A stretch of 64,000 bases of DNA from Aestuariimicrobium kwangyangense DSM 21549 (GCF_000421525.1 NZ_ATXE01000001.1:62001-126000), one strand, 5' to 3'; numbered from the stretch's first letter, positions 49,738 through 60,102 are shown. The notes: generated by a model not told the origin, from the sequence alone. Numbers and translations: made by a program.

Positions 49738-51251
49738 TGGACCTGACCAATCTCGTCCCGATCCCGGTGATCCTGCCCTTGGTGGGTGCGGGGATCACCC
49801 TGGCCGCGGCCCGGCGTCCACGCGTGCAGAGGGTTGTCTCGGGCGTCGTGCTGGGGCTGGTCGTGGTGGTCGCCCTCACGCTGTGTTTCGCCGCCGACCG
49901 GGTCGGGCCGATCGTGTTGTGGGTGGGCTCCTGGGACTCGTTCCTGGGTATCGCCCTGGTGGCCGACCGGTTGTCGTCGCTGATGTTGCTGGTCTCGAGC
50001 ATCGTCACTGCCCTGGTGGTGATCTTCCCGTCACGCCGGGAGGTGACCGACTCCCCCGACGGGGTTCCGGTCTCGATCTTCCACCCCACCTACCTGGTGT
50101 TGACGGCGGGCGTCTCGAACGCCTTCCTCGCCGGAGACCTGTTCAACCTGTTCGTCGGGTTCGAGATGCTGCTGTTCGCCTCCTACGTGCTGCTGATGCT
50201 GGGGGCCACCCGCGAGCGGGTGAGGGCGGGGGCGACCTACATGGTGATCGGCGTGCTCTCGTCCACCCTGTTCCTGATCGCGATCGCAGTGGTCTACGGC
50301 GCCACCGGCACCGTCAACCTGGCCCAACTCTCCCAGCGGCTGGCCGACCTGCCGGCCAGCCTGCAACTGACGATCCAGTTGCTGCTGCTCGTGGTCTTCG
50401 CCATCAAGGCGGCCATCTTCCCGCTGTCGACGTGGTTGCCGGACTCTTACCCGATCGCCCCCGCGAGCGTCACCGCCGTCTTCGCCGGGCTGCTCACCAA
50501 GGTCGGCGTTTACGCGATCATCCGGCTGCAGTCGTTGCTGTTCCCCGACAGCCACCTGACCCCGTTGTTGCTGGTGGCCGCCATCGGATCGCTGCTCGTC
50601 GGCATCCTGGGAGCGCTCGCGCAGGGAGAGATCAAGCGGTTGCTCTCGTTCACCCTGGTCAGTCACATCGGCTACATGCTGATCGGTGTCGCCCTCGGTA
50701 CCGAGGCGGGCATGGCCGGTGCCATCTTCTACGTGGCCCACCACATCCTCATCCAGACAGCGCTGTTCATCGTCGTCGGACTGATCGAGCGCGTCGGCGG
50801 GTCGACCTCGATGCGCAAATTGGGAGGTCTCTCGGCCGTACCGGTGCTGGCGGTGCTCTACCTGGTGCCGGCGCTGAACCTCGGTGGCATGCCACCCTTC
50901 TCGGGCTTCATCGGCAAGGTGTCCCTCATCCAGGCTGCCTTCGCCCAGGGCTCACCCCTGGCCATCGTGGCGGTGGTCGCGTCGGTCGTGACCAGCCTGT
51001 TGACCCTGATCGCCGTGATGCGTGTCTGGAACCGGGTGTTCTGGCGTCCATTGCCCGAGGGCGCCGACACCGGACGAACCCCCAGCCTTCGCACCGTCCC
51101 ACGCATCTGGATCGCCGCGACCTCGGTGCTGGTGCTGATCACCATGTCGCTCACCGTGCTCGCCGGACCACTGACGGCCTACGCCCAACGAGCCGCCGCC
51201 GACATGCACGGTGGCAGCTACGTCGCCGCGGTCAAGGAGTCCCTGAGATGA
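49737..51251 (+). CDS. mrpD: Mrp antiporter subunit D
   Basis: This 504-residue NuoN/NuoM-like subunit has about 14 helices. The conserved glutamate lies in FVGFEMLLFASYVLLML and the channel lysine in VFAIKAAIFPLSTWLPDSYP. PASVTAVFAGLLTKVGVYA and GEIKRLLSFTLVSHIGYMLIG are typical. It pairs with MrpA in the antiporter complex in the cytoplasmic membrane. Start and stop overlap neighbouring genes by 1 and 4 nt, so the operon is translationally coupled. Confidence 0.95.
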   Translation: MDLTNLVPIPVILPLVGAGITLAAARRPRVQRVVSGVVLGLVVVVALTLCFAADRVGPIVLWVGSWDSFLGIALVADRLSSLMLLVSSIVTALVVIFPSRREVTDSPDGVPVSIFHPTYLVLTAGVSNAFLAGDLFNLFVGFEMLLFASYVLLMLGATRERVRAGATYMVIGVLSSTLFLIAIAVVYGATGTVNLAQLSQRLADLPASLQLTIQLLLLVVFAIKAAIFPLSTWLPDSYPIAPASVTAVFAGLLTKVGVYAIIRLQSLLFPDSHLTPLLLVAAIGSLLVGILGALAQGEIKRLLSFTLVSHIGYMLIGVALGTEAGMAGAIFYVAHHILIQTALFIVVGLIERVGGSTSMRKLGGLSAVPVLAVLYLVPALNLGGMPPFSGFIGKVSLIQAAFAQGSPLAIVAVVASVVTSLLTLIAVMRVWNRVFWRPLPEGADTGRTPSLRTVPRIWIAATSVLVLITMSLTVLAGPLTAYAQRAAADMHGGSYVAAVKESLR

Positions 51252-51283
51252 CGGAGAAGGGGGCGATGACAGAGAAAGGGGCG
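51248..51283 (+). repeat. Two 18-bp tandem repeats, each with a start codon
   Basis: Two near-identical 18-bp units coding for MTEKGA lie at the start of mrpE. They supply alternative ATG codons at 51248, 51266 and 51284. Confidence 0.85.
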
Positions 51284-51826
51284 ATGAGGGAGCGGCCCCC
51301 GCTCAGGCATCGGGTGAACCTGTCGACCACCGTGGGCCTGACGGTCATCTGGGTGATGCTGTGGGGTAGCCTCAGCCTCGGCACCGTTGTGTTCGGGCTC
51401 CTCACCGCGGTCGTCATCCAGGTGACCTTCCCCCTGCCCGACGTGGACGAACTCGAGCACTTCCGCCCGCTCGCCTTCCTGGCACTGGCCGCGCACACGG
51501 CCAGCGGCCTGGTCACCTCGTCCATCTCGGTGGCAGCGAAGGTGTTGGCCTTCCGGACGCCCACCCGCAACGCCATGATCCGGGTGCCGCTGCGCACCAC
51601 CAGCCAGTTCGTGAGCTCGATCACGGCGGAGCTCACGACGCTGGTTCCCGGGTCGATCGTGATCGACGTCGACGACGGTGACCTGGTGGTGCATGTCTTC
51701 GACGCCTCCACACCGGAGGCGATCGACCGGGCCCGTCTCTCGGTGCGGCGTACCGAGGCGAGGGTGATCCGTGCGTTCGGGTCGAACCAGGAACGCGCCG
51801 AACTGCGCGAGGAGGGAGGAGCCTGA
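51248..51826 (+). CDS. mrpE: Mrp antiporter subunit E
   Basis: The protein has 192 residues. MrpE domain: two to three N-terminal helices (TVGLTVIWVMLWGSLSLGTVVFG and ALAAHTASGLVTSSISVA), then the cytosolic part with NAMIRVPLRTTSQFVSSITAELTTLVPGSIVIDVD. The first 12 residues are two copies of MTEKGA from an 18-bp tandem repeat, each copy beginning with a possible start codon. A third ATG follows directly. Any of the three starts would keep the domain intact. Confidence 0.93.
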   Translation: MTEKGAMTEKGAMRERPPLRHRVNLSTTVGLTVIWVMLWGSLSLGTVVFGLLTAVVIQVTFPLPDVDELEHFRPLAFLALAAHTASGLVTSSISVAAKVLAFRTPTRNAMIRVPLRTTSQFVSSITAELTTLVPGSIVIDVDDGDLVVHVFDASTPEAIDRARLSVRRTEARVIRAFGSNQERAELREEGGA

Positions 51827-52137
51827 TGGTCGTGCTGTTGTGGATCTCGGGGGTGATGTTCACCCTGGCGGCGGTGCTGACGGTGGTGAGGATCGTCCGC
51901 GGCCCCGGGGCCGCCAATCGGGTCGTCGCCACTGACGTGCTGATCGCAACCGTGGTGGGCGGATTGGTGATCGAGGCCGCCGCCAACCGTCACGCGTACA
52001 CCATCCCGATCGTGCTGGTGCTCGCCCTGGTGGCCTTCTCGGGCACGGTCTCGATGGCCCGCTTCGTCGCCGGCCGCCAGGAGGTCTTCGACGCCTCCCC
52101 CGACGCCGAGATCAGCAGGGAACGAGGCATCCGATGA
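51826..52137 (+). CDS. mrpF: Mrp antiporter subunit F
   Basis: This 103-residue protein has three helices. The typical MrpF motif GPGAANRVVATDVLIATVVGG is near residue 27, and PIVLVLALVAFSGTVSMARF near residue 62. It lies within the antiporter complex. The ATG overlaps the mrpE stop and its stop overlaps the mrpG ATG. Confidence 0.93.
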   Translation: MVVLLWISGVMFTLAAVLTVVRIVRGPGAANRVVATDVLIATVVGGLVIEAAANRHAYTIPIVLVLALVAFSGTVSMARFVAGRQEVFDASPDAEISRERGIR

Positions 52138-52472
52138 CCATTCTGGTGGGGTGGCCTGGGGTGCTCGACGTCACCGGCGCGGTGCTGATCCTGCTCGGTG
52201 CGCTGCTGTGCCTGGTCGCAGCCATCGGCCTCGTCCGGCTGCCCGACGTGCTCAATCGCATGCACGCCGCGTCGAAACCGCAGACCCTTGGCCTCGTGCT
52301 GCTCTGCATCGGCCTGGCCCTGATCCTGCGCACGACCCAGGCCTCGCTGATGCTCACCCTGGCGGGCATGTTGCAGTTGGTCACCGCACCGGTCGCGACC
52401 CAGGTGATGGGACGAAGCGCCTACCGTACCCGGCAGCACGAGCAGTCGCTCATCGTCCAGGACGAGACCTGA
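52134..52472 (+). CDS. mrpG: Mrp antiporter subunit G
   Basis: This 112-residue protein has three helices. MrpG signature: LLCLVAAIGLVRLPDVLNRMHAASKPQTLGLVLL, followed by QVMGRSAYR. It completes the operon (A-B, C, D, E, F, G). The gene is convergent with meaB, 26 nt away. Confidence 0.93.
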   Translation: MTILVGWPGVLDVTGAVLILLGALLCLVAAIGLVRLPDVLNRMHAASKPQTLGLVLLCIGLALILRTTQASLMLTLAGMLQLVTAPVATQVMGRSAYRTRQHEQSLIVQDET

Positions 52473-52498
52473 ACGTGCCGTTCTGGCTGCGACCCGGA

Positions 52499-53593
52499 TC
52501 AGTCGCGGGCGGCCCACGGTTGATCGGGGACCGACCTCGCGAAGGTCTCCAGCACCTGCGCGGCTCCGTCGAGGGCCGACACCCGGTGGGTGCTCAGACC
52601 TTCCTCCAGTGAGGACGCGAGCCGGCGGACCTCCGGATCGGCCTTGAGGGAGTCGAGCAGGGTGGCCTCGACCATCGACCACATCCAGCGCTTCTGCTGC
52701 CCCGACCGGAACCCCGCCAGACCGCCGGGTTGCGCCTCACGGTACGCACGGTGATCCATCACGGCGGCCCACACCTCGTCGAGACCGATGCGTTCAGCTG
52801 CCGAACAGGTCAGCACCGGCACCCGGCGCTTGTTCGCGTCACCCGAGATCAGCTTCATGGCGATCGACAGTTCGCGGGCCGTCACCCGGGCCTCACCGGC
52901 GTTCTCACCGTCGGCCTTGTTGACGGCGATGACGTCGGCCAACTCGAGGATGCCGCGTTTGATGCCCTGCAACTGGTCGCCTGACCGCGCCAGGGCAAGC
53001 ATCAAAAAGGTGTCGACCATGTCTGCGACGGCCACCTCGGACTGTCCGACACCGACGGTCTCCACGATCACCACGTCGTACCCGGCCGCCTCGACCAGCA
53101 ACATCGCCTCACGGGTCGCCCTGGCGACACCACCCAGGTGATTGGCCGTCGGTGAGGGGCGGACGAAGGCCGCCTCGTGCATCGTGAGCTCGCCCATCCG
53201 GGTGCGGTCACCGAGCACCGAACCACCCGTGGCGGGGGACGAGGGGTCGACGGCCAGCACCGCGACGCGGTGGCCCTGCTCGATCAGCCGCAGCCCCATC
53301 GCGTTGATGAACGTGGACTTGCCTGCCCCGGGCACGCCGGAGATGCCGACGCGGATGCTCGAGGGGATCAGGACACGGGGCTCGTCCCTCGCCCCTGCAT
53401 GATCACCGTTCTCGCGTGCGGGGTGATCGGATGTGGGTTGACCTGTCTCGGTCACCCGCAGCAGCAACTCGCGGGCGAACTCACGGTGGGCGGGGAGTTT
53501 CGACTCCACCAGGGTGATGGCCCGGGCCAGGTGCGCGCGGGAACCCGCGCGCACCCCGGCCACCAGGCCGTCCAGATCGATTCGGCGAGCCAA
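52499..53593 (-). CDS. meaB: Methylmalonyl-CoA mutase-associated GTPase
   Basis: This 364-residue G3E-family GTPase loads adenosylcobalamin into methylmalonyl-CoA mutase and protects it. The Walker A motif GVPGAGKST is at residues 86-94, followed by AVDPSSPATGGSVLGDRTRM, VETVGVGQSE and the guanine-specific NKAD. The start is TTG at 53593; no ATG or GTG fits the family start better. It lies 12 nt after mutB, in the same operon. Confidence 0.93.
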   Translation of the reverse strand: MARRIDLDGLVAGVRAGSRAHLARAITLVESKLPAHREFARELLLRVTETGQPTSDHPARENGDHAGARDEPRVLIPSSIRVGISGVPGAGKSTFINAMGLRLIEQGHRVAVLAVDPSSPATGGSVLGDRTRMGELTMHEAAFVRPSPTANHLGGVARATREAMLLVEAAGYDVVIVETVGVGQSEVAVADMVDTFLMLALARSGDQLQGIKRGILELADVIAVNKADGENAGEARVTARELSIAMKLISGDANKRRVPVLTCSAAERIGLDEVWAAVMDHRAYREAQPGGLAGFRSGQQKRWMWSMVEATLLDSLKADPEVRRLASSLEEGLSTHRVSALDGAAQVLETFARSVPDQPWAARD

Positions 53594-53605
53594 GTCAGCT
53601 CACCC

Positions 53606-55795
53606 TCACGCCTGGCTGTCGAGCCGCTCCCGCAACTCGGTCAACAGACGCTCGGCCGACTCGGGGATCACCGTGCCGGGCGGGAAGATGTCGTCGGCAC
53701 CCTTGGCGCGCAGTTCGGCGAAGTCCTGCTCGGGGATGACGCCGCCCACGACGATCATCATGTCGTCACGGCCGAGCTTGTCCAGCTCCTCACGGAGAGC
53801 CGGCACCAGGGTGAGGTGACCGGCCGCGAGCGAGGAGACACCCACGACGTGCACGTCGGACTCGACGGCCTGGCGGGCGACCTCCTCGGGGGTCTGGAAC
53901 AGGGGGCCGACGTCGACGTCGAAGCCGAGATCGGCGAAGGCGGTGGCGATCACCTTCTGACCGCGGTCATGCCCGTCCTGGCCCATCTTGGCGACCAGGA
54001 TGCGCGGACGACGTCCCTCCTCGGCCTCGAACTCCTCGACGGCGGCGCGGGTGCGGGTCACGGCGGGGGTGTCGGCGGCTTCCTTGGAGTACACACCGCT
54101 GATGGTACGGATCTGCGCCGTGTAGCGGTCGAACACCTTCTCCATGGCCGACGAGATCTCACCGACCGAGGCCTGGGCGCGGGCGGCGTCGATGGCCAGC
54201 TTCAACAGGTTGCGCTCGGGATCGGTCGAGTCGGGGTTGGCCGCTGCCCAGGTGATCTTCTCCAACGCCGCCTGGGTGGCAGCCTCGTCCCGCTCGGCAC
54301 GCAGCTTCTGCAGCTTGGCGATCTGCGAGGCGCGAACCGTGGCGTTGTCGACCTTGAGCACCTCGAGTGGGTCCTCGGAGTCGAGCCGGTACTTGTTGAC
54401 GCCGATCACGGGCTGACGGCCCGAGTCGATGCGGGCCTGGGTGCGAGCCGCCGCCTCCTCGATGCGCATCTTGGGGATGCCCGCCTCGATGGCCTTGGCC
54501 ATGCCTCCGGCCGCCTCGACCTCCTCGATGTGGGCCCACGCCTTGCGGGCCAGGTCGAGGGTCAACTTCTCGACGTAGGCCGAACCCGCCCACGGGTCGA
54601 TCACCTTGGTCGTGTTCGACTCCTGCTGCAGGAACAGCTGGGTGTTGCGGGCGATGCGGGCCGAGAAGTCGGTGGGCAGGGCGATGGCCTCGTCCAGGGC
54701 GTTGGTGTGCAGCGACTGGGTGTGCCCTTGGGTGGCGGCCATGGCCTCGACACAGGTGCGGACCACGTTGTTGTAGACGTCCTGGGCGGTCAGCGACCAG
54801 CCGGAGGTCTGCGAGTGGGTGCGCAGGCTCATCGACTTGGGGTTCTTGGGGTCGAACTGCTTCACCAGGCGGGCCCAGAGCATGCGCGCGGCACGCATCT
54901 TGGCGACCTCCATGAAGAAGTTCATCCCGATGGCCCAGAAGAAGCTCAACCGCGGGGCGAACGCGTCGACGTTGAGTCCCACGGACTCCCCGGCGCGGAT
55001 GTAGTCGACACCGTCGGCCAGCGTGTAGGCCATCTCGATGTCGGCCGTCGCCCCGGCCTCCTGCATGTGGTAGCCCGAGATCGAGATCGAGTTCCACTTG
55101 GGCATGTTGTGGCTGGTGTAGGCGAAGATCTCGCTGATGATCCGCATCGACGGGGTCGGCGGGTAGATGTAGGTGTTGCGGACCATGAACTCCTTGAGGA
55201 TGTCGTTCTGGATGGTCCCCGCCAACTGCTCCGGCTTCACCCCCTGTTCCTCGGCAGCGACGACGTAGAGCGCCAGGATCGGCAGCACGGCACCGTTCAT
55301 CGTCATCGACACCGACATGCGGTCGAGCGGGATCCCGTCGAACAGCTGGCGCATGTCGAGGATCGAGTCGATCGCCACACCCGCCATGCCGACGTCACCG
55401 GCCACGCGTGGGTGGTCGGAGTCGTAGCCGCGGTGGGTGGCCAGGTCGAACGCGACCGACAGGCCCTTCTGGCCGGCGGCGAGGTTGCGTCGGTAGAAGG
55501 CGTTCGACTCCTCGGCGGTGGAGAACCCGGCGTACTGGCGGATCGTCCACGGCTGGGAGGTGTACATGGTGGCGTAGGGGCCCCGCAGGAAGGGCGGCAG
55601 TCCCGGGTAGGTGTCGAGGTGGTCCATGGCGGCGTACGCGTCGCTGCCGTAGAGGGTCGACACCTCGATCTGCTCGGGGGTCACCCACCCCTCACGGCTG
55701 CCGGTCGCGGCGAGCAACTGCTCGAAACGCGCGGCGGCGTCGGCGCTCGGCTGACCGCCTCCCTCGAAGGGCACCTGGTCGAATCGGATGCTCAC
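53606..55795 (-). CDS. mutB: Methylmalonyl-CoA mutase large subunit
   Basis: This 729-residue subunit interconverts succinyl-CoA and methylmalonyl-CoA in the propionate pathway. The TIM-barrel substrate domain occupies about 1-560 ([25 protein letters not shown]). The C-terminal B12 domain contains the cobalt-ligating His609 in DGHDRGQ, then GVSSLAAGH and GGVIPE. Length and the His position match Propionibacterium freudenreichii MutB. The GTG start overlaps the mutA stop (GTGA). Enzymes converting the epimers and moving CoA are not in this window. Confidence 0.96.
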   Translation of the reverse strand: MSIRFDQVPFEGGGQPSADAAARFEQLLAATGSREGWVTPEQIEVSTLYGSDAYAAMDHLDTYPGLPPFLRGPYATMYTSQPWTIRQYAGFSTAEESNAFYRRNLAAGQKGLSVAFDLATHRGYDSDHPRVAGDVGMAGVAIDSILDMRQLFDGIPLDRMSVSMTMNGAVLPILALYVVAAEEQGVKPEQLAGTIQNDILKEFMVRNTYIYPPTPSMRIISEIFAYTSHNMPKWNSISISGYHMQEAGATADIEMAYTLADGVDYIRAGESVGLNVDAFAPRLSFFWAIGMNFFMEVAKMRAARMLWARLVKQFDPKNPKSMSLRTHSQTSGWSLTAQDVYNNVVRTCVEAMAATQGHTQSLHTNALDEAIALPTDFSARIARNTQLFLQQESNTTKVIDPWAGSAYVEKLTLDLARKAWAHIEEVEAAGGMAKAIEAGIPKMRIEEAAARTQARIDSGRQPVIGVNKYRLDSEDPLEVLKVDNATVRASQIAKLQKLRAERDEAATQAALEKITWAAANPDSTDPERNLLKLAIDAARAQASVGEISSAMEKVFDRYTAQIRTISGVYSKEAADTPAVTRTRAAVEEFEAEEGRRPRILVAKMGQDGHDRGQKVIATAFADLGFDVDVGPLFQTPEEVARQAVESDVHVVGVSSLAAGHLTLVPALREELDKLGRDDMMIVVGGVIPEQDFAELRAKGADDIFPPGTVIPESAERLLTELRERLDSQA

Positions 55796-57681
55796 TGCTC
55801 CACTCCCTCTGCCTGCACGCCCAGTTGGTCGAGGACCGATGTCAGGAAGGCGACGACATCCATTCCCATGGCGACGGTTCCGTCGATCACCGAGGTGTCG
55901 TCGGCGCCGAGTTCCTTCAGGTTGCCGGCCAGGAAGACCTTCCCGGCTCCTGCCTGCTTCAATGCCTGCGCTGCCTCGAGCCCGTGTTCGGCATACACCT
56001 TGGCCGAGGAGCACAGCACCGCCACCGAACTTCCGGACGCCCGGAACGCCGCCACCACCTCGTCGACGCCGCCGTCTCCGGTGGGGGTGGAGATGCCTGC
56101 GATGTTGAACAGCGGGGTGGTGAACCCCTCGCGTGCGCCGAAGTCCCGGCGACTGCCCAGACAGGCCAGGAAGACCGACGGCTTGGCCGCGGAGGCCCGG
56201 TCGCGCAATGCCTCGAAGACCTGTGAGTCGCGCACGAGCGCCAACCCGGCCAGTGCGGGGGCATGGGGCCGCGGGGTCCGTTCGACGACCGGTTCGGTGG
56301 TCTGCGGGAACATCGAGACACCGGTGATCGGCTGGGCCCGGGTCGCCAACTGCTTGGCGCGCTTGGCGTTCAGGTCGGCGAGGGTGTCGGCGACCAGCCC
56401 GGAGTCGAGGGCTGCCACCATCCCACCGGCCACCTCGACCTGCTGGAACGCCGCCCAGGCTGCCTCGCCCAACTGGGCGGTGAGGCTCTCCACGTACCAG
56501 GAGCCGCCGGCTGGGTCGTTGACGCGGCCGATGTTGGACTCCTCGGCGAGCACGATCTGGGTGTTGCGGGCAACCCGCCGCGAGAACGGCGTCGGCAGCC
56601 CGATCACGGTGTCGAAGGGAAGCACTGTGATCGCCTCGGCACCGCCGATGGCCGCGCCGAAGCACTGGATGGTGCCGCGCAGCACGTTGACGTAGGGGTC
56701 GTCGCGGGTCAGCTGCCGGGCGGACGAGACCGCGTGCTGCCTGGCCCCCCGATGCTCCTCGGAGACGCCGAAGACCTCTCCGACCCGGTTCCAGACGGTG
56801 CGCAGGGCCCGCAGCCGGGCGATGGTGGCGAACTGGTCGGTGCCGGCGGTGACGCGGAAGTTGATGGCGTCGAAGGCCTCGTCGGCGGTGTGATCCTGGT
56901 CGATCAGGGCACGCACGTACTCGACCGCGCTGGCGATCGCCCAGGCCACCTCGTGCACGTCGCCCGCACCGAAGTTCGAGAACTGGTTGGCGTCGACCAC
57001 GATGGCCCGCGACTTGGTGTAGCCGGCGAGGCGGGTGACGTACTCCCCCAGGTACGAGAGGTCTGCCGACGAACCGGTCAGCGCCGCCTGCCCGATCGGG
57101 TCGAGGCCCAGGTTCAACGACAGCGAGGAGTGGTCATGGTGCGTCCCCTCGTAGACGGCCAGCAGGGCGTCGGCGGCGGCGCGCTGGTCGGTGTGGCTCG
57201 AGACGTCGATCTTGGCGAGGTCGAGCAGCACGTCGGCCAGCACGGTCTCCAGGTCACCGGCTGCGATGGCGTCGGGGTCGACCCGCAGCCACAGCGACGT
57301 GGCTCCACGTTCGAGGTCCTCGAGGATCGCCTTGCGGGTGGTGTCGACGTCGGGATCCTCGTGCAGGGCACGCACGTCCCAGGCGTCCATGTCGCCACTG
57401 CGCACCGTCGTGCCCCGGGTGAACGGGGCTGCTCCCGGGTGACCGAGGGGCGGGTCGTCGTCCGATCGGGTGAACAGCGGCTCGATGTCGAGACCGTCGA
57501 CGGTGTGGCTGACGAGGCGCTTGTGGCCTGCCTCCCAGTCGAGTTCCTTGCCCTCGGGGCGACCCTTGTTCAGCACCTTGAGCACGGCGTCCTGCCACTG
57601 CTGCTCGGTGGGGGTCTCGAAGACTCGTGCGAAGCCGGTGTCGCCGGCTTCGACCCCCGTGTCGGTGATCGGTGTGGTCAT
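55792..57681 (-). CDS. mutA: Methylmalonyl-CoA mutase small subunit
   Basis: This 629-residue subunit is homologous to MutB but has no working B12 site: the DGHDRGQ equivalent is replaced ([18 protein letters not shown]). The barrel part has [26 protein letters not shown] and QEESN-like [21 protein letters not shown]. It forms a heterodimer with MutB and stabilises it. GGAG precedes the ATG at 57681. The upstream mpg gene is 33 nt away on the same strand, so both may share a transcript. Confidence 0.95.
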   Translation of the reverse strand: MTTPITDTGVEAGDTGFARVFETPTEQQWQDAVLKVLNKGRPEGKELDWEAGHKRLVSHTVDGLDIEPLFTRSDDDPPLGHPGAAPFTRGTTVRSGDMDAWDVRALHEDPDVDTTRKAILEDLERGATSLWLRVDPDAIAAGDLETVLADVLLDLAKIDVSSHTDQRAAADALLAVYEGTHHDHSSLSLNLGLDPIGQAALTGSSADLSYLGEYVTRLAGYTKSRAIVVDANQFSNFGAGDVHEVAWAIASAVEYVRALIDQDHTADEAFDAINFRVTAGTDQFATIARLRALRTVWNRVGEVFGVSEEHRGARQHAVSSARQLTRDDPYVNVLRGTIQCFGAAIGGAEAITVLPFDTVIGLPTPFSRRVARNTQIVLAEESNIGRVNDPAGGSWYVESLTAQLGEAAWAAFQQVEVAGGMVAALDSGLVADTLADLNAKRAKQLATRAQPITGVSMFPQTTEPVVERTPRPHAPALAGLALVRDSQVFEALRDRASAAKPSVFLACLGSRRDFGAREGFTTPLFNIAGISTPTGDGGVDEVVAAFRASGSSVAVLCSSAKVYAEHGLEAAQALKQAGAGKVFLAGNLKELGADDTSVIDGTVAMGMDVVAFLTSVLDQLGVQAEGVEQ

Positions 57682-57714
57682 GTTTCAGCTCCACTGGTTG
57701 GTGACAGGGTCACG

Positions 57715-58422
57715 CTACCCAGCGCCGGTTCCCATCCATGGCTCGGGGTGGGAATTGCCCTCGTCGAGCCGCCTTCCGGCGCGGTTCAGGGCCGGACTGC
57801 CCGAGACCGTCGGGTCGTCCGCGATCCAGAACCTCCAGCCGAACAGGTCAGGGTCGGCACCCGCGGCGGGCACCCCGATCCGCGGTCCCGAGCGGATGCA
57901 GGCGGGATCGAGCGCGGGCTGGGGCCACTGCCAGCCGAATTCGTGGTCGGCGTCGGCGAGACCGGGGTGCCAGGCAACGGCGTCGTCGGCGTGGACGATG
58001 CCCAGGGCGACGGTGAGTCTGGCTGGACCCCGGGCGAGGTCGAGGGGCGCGCGGCAGACCCCCGTCCGGGTGCGTCGGGCCAGGGCCACCTGCTGCCCGG
58101 CGATCACCTCACCGGCCCGGATCAGCAGGCCATGGCCCAGCCCTTCGTCACTGCAGACCAGGTTCACGCAGTGGTGCAGCCCCATGTGCCGGTAGACGTA
58201 GAGGTGGCCGGACGGCCCGAACATCGTCTGGTTGCGGGGGGTGCGTCCGCGGAAGGTGTGGGCGGCGGGGTCATCGGCACCCCGATAGGCCTCGACCTCG
58301 GTGACGCGGATGGCGACCAGGGCACCGTCGCGCCAGGTGGAGAGCACGCCACCGAGGGCATGGCGGGCCGCCACCAGGGGGTCGGCCAAGCGGGGGTCGG
58401 ACGCTCGGGGGTCGCGGGTCAT
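57715..58422 (-). CDS. mpg: DNA-3-methyladenine glycosylase (AAG/MPG family)
   Basis: This 235-residue base-excision repair enzyme removes alkylated purines. MPG motifs: VTEVEAYRGADDPAAHTFRG (catalytic Glu in EVEAY), TPRNQTMFGPSGHLYVYRHMG, then ARGPARLTVALGI. The last 20 residues extend slightly past the domain. The ATG at 58422 gives the family start (MTRDPRASDPRLADPLVAAR). No good ribosome site is visible. It lies at the head of the mutA-mutB-meaB strand and directly downstream of the GGGCA array. Confidence 0.9.
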   Translation of the reverse strand: MTRDPRASDPRLADPLVAARHALGGVLSTWRDGALVAIRVTEVEAYRGADDPAAHTFRGRTPRNQTMFGPSGHLYVYRHMGLHHCVNLVCSDEGLGHGLLIRAGEVIAGQQVALARRTRTGVCRAPLDLARGPARLTVALGIVHADDAVAWHPGLADADHEFGWQWPQPALDPACIRSGPRIGVPAAGADPDLFGWRFWIADDPTVSGSPALNRAGRRLDEGNSHPEPWMGTGAG

Positions 58423-58544
58423 GGCCCAACATTCCCGCAAACTCGTCGCCAGATCAGCAATCGGGCCGTCGGGGGGGCGGTGGGGCGACTTCTGGGGACG
58501 AGTTCCCGGGTTCCGTCGACGGGGCACCGGTCCTCCTCCCGCAC

Positions 58545-58826
58545 CAGGTGCCCTCCCCCCGCACCAGTTGCCCTCGTCCGGCCCACCTGCCCTCCCCCCG
58601 CACGATCTGCCCTCGTCCGGCCCACCTGCCCTCCTCACGCACCAGTTGCCCTCGTCCGGTCCACCTGCCCTGTCCCTGGACGGGGGCAAGTGCGCCCAAC
58701 GAGGGCAACCAGCACCGAACAGGGGCAAGTGGGCGGCTGGTCCCAACACGGGACGAGGGCAAGTGCGCGGAACGAGGGCAAACAGGACCGACCAGGGGCG
58801 AACCAGGACCCGACGAGAGGGGGCAA
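58545..58826. repeat. Convergent 19/20-bp TGCCCT/GGGCAA array (array 2)
   Basis: TGCCCT starts at 58549, 58569, 58588, 58608, 58627, 58647 and 58666 (steps 20,19,20,19,20,19). GGGCA units follow at 58684, 58703, 58723, 58757, 58776, 58796 and 58821 (mostly steps of 19 or 20). The two sets face each other over the 24-bp core at 58665-58688, identical but inverted to that in array 1. It fills the 417-bp gap between the mpg start and the MFS stop, and no gene is credible in this gap. Confidence 0.9.
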
Positions 58827-58839
58827 CGAGCCCACCCGA

Positions 58840-60102
58840 TCAGGACGCGGCCACCGGATGGAAGGGATCGGAGTCCACGTTCAGGTGCCGCTCCTTGCGG
58901 GTGTCCAGCACCCGCGAGAGCACCAGGATCCCTATGGCGTAGAGCGGCACCAACCAGAGGGCACGGGCGAGCGTCAGCTGGTCGGAGACCCATCCCACCA
59001 GCGGGGGGCTGAGGAAGAACCCGAGCCGGGCCAACCAGCCGACCACGGTGACCCCGAGTCCGTGCGGGATGCCCTCCAGCTCGTCCGCGGCGCGGAAGGC
59101 GGCCGGGAACAGGGTGGCGATACCCCATCCCACCAGCGCGAACCCGATCACCGCGGTCACGGGATGGGGAACGAGCAACGCCAGGCTCATACCGACGATC
59201 GCCAGCAGTGATCCCACCCGGGCCGTCATGCGGTCGCCCCACCTGTCGACCACCGGATCACCCAGGAATCGTCCGACCATCTGCGCCCCCTGCATGGCGA
59301 TGAACGGGAGTCCGGCCACGAAGGGGGTGACGGTGAAGGTCGCGTTCATGAACAGGGCACCCCAGGAGTTGCCGGCGTCCTCGATCGAACCGGTGAACAC
59401 GAGGACGAAGCCCAGGGCCACCACCACACCCATGGCCTTGGCCATGCCCCGGGGCAGCCGCGAACTGCGCTCGCTCAGCACCTCGCCCGCAGAGGCCGGG
59501 TGGGGCGAGGACACCATCCGCTCCGAGGAGTCGTGCCCGGGCAGGTGGTGGCGGAACGAGAACAGCGCCAGCGAGGCGAAGACCAGGAACCCGATGCCCC
59601 CCTGCCACAGCAGGGGTAGTCCCACCTGCGCCCCGAGCGCCCCCAGGAGCCCACCCACGACGGCACCCATCGACCACCAGCCGTGGTAGCTGTTCATGAT
59701 CGATCGTCGGTAGCGCCGCTCGACCCGCATGCCGTGGGCGTTCATCGAGATGTCGGTGATGGCATCGCACGCGCTCGCGAACATCAAGGAGGCCATCAAC
59801 CACAGCCACGACTGCGAGGCGTAGATGGTCAGGTGGAACAGGCTCGCGAGCACCTGCAACCCGACCGACAACCGGGCCGTCCCGAACCGACGCATCAACG
59901 AGGCGGCCGCCAGTCCGGCCAGCAGGCCGCCGATGGGCCCGAGACCGATCGCGAGACCGAACGCGGTGTTGGTCAGGTCGAGCTTGCGGACGAGCTCGGG
60001 GTAACGGGGCAACACCATGCACATCGACGCGCCGTTGATGAAGAACACCAACGACACGGCCCAGCGGGCGCGACGGTCCTCGAGGGCAGGGATGGAGCTC
60101 AT
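58840..60102 (-). CDS. MFS transporter
   Basis: This 420-residue transporter has 12 predicted helices. It opens RRARWAVSLVFFINGASMCM and carries an MFS-type loop (RRFGTARLSVG) between helices 2 and 3, plus RVERRYRRSIMNSYHGWWSMGAVVG in helix 4-5, a pattern of the YfmO/FucP-like group with a conserved Ser-x-His in SYHGWWS. The substrate is unknown. It has another MFS transporter of the same style 1.4 kb away (61476-62696), with a DUF2207-related gene in between. Confidence 0.88.
   Translation of the reverse strand: MSSIPALEDRRARWAVSLVFFINGASMCMVLPRYPELVRKLDLTNTAFGLAIGLGPIGGLLAGLAAASLMRRFGTARLSVGLQVLASLFHLTIYASQSWLWLMASLMFASACDAITDISMNAHGMRVERRYRRSIMNSYHGWWSMGAVVGGLLGALGAQVGLPLLWQGGIGFLVFASLALFSFRHHLPGHDSSERMVSSPHPASAGEVLSERSSRLPRGMAKAMGVVVALGFVLVFTGSIEDAGNSWGALFMNATFTVTPFVAGLPFIAMQGAQMVGRFLGDPVVDRWGDRMTARVGSLLAIVGMSLALLVPHPVTAVIGFALVGWGIATLFPAAFRAADELEGIPHGLGVTVVGWLARLGFFLSPPLVGWVSDQLTLARALWLVPLYAIGILVLSRVLDTRKERHLNVDSDPFHPVAAS

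Noticed and set aside
53177-56695. A 1172-residue plus-strand open frame opposite mutB and mutA
   Set aside because: It is rich in Gly, Arg, His and Gln with no domain. It is the antisense shadow produced by the high-GC third-position bias of the mutase genes.
58545-58826. CRISPR array
   Set aside because: Units are 19-20 bp, degenerate, without unique spacers, and reverse orientation in the middle. No cas gene is present.
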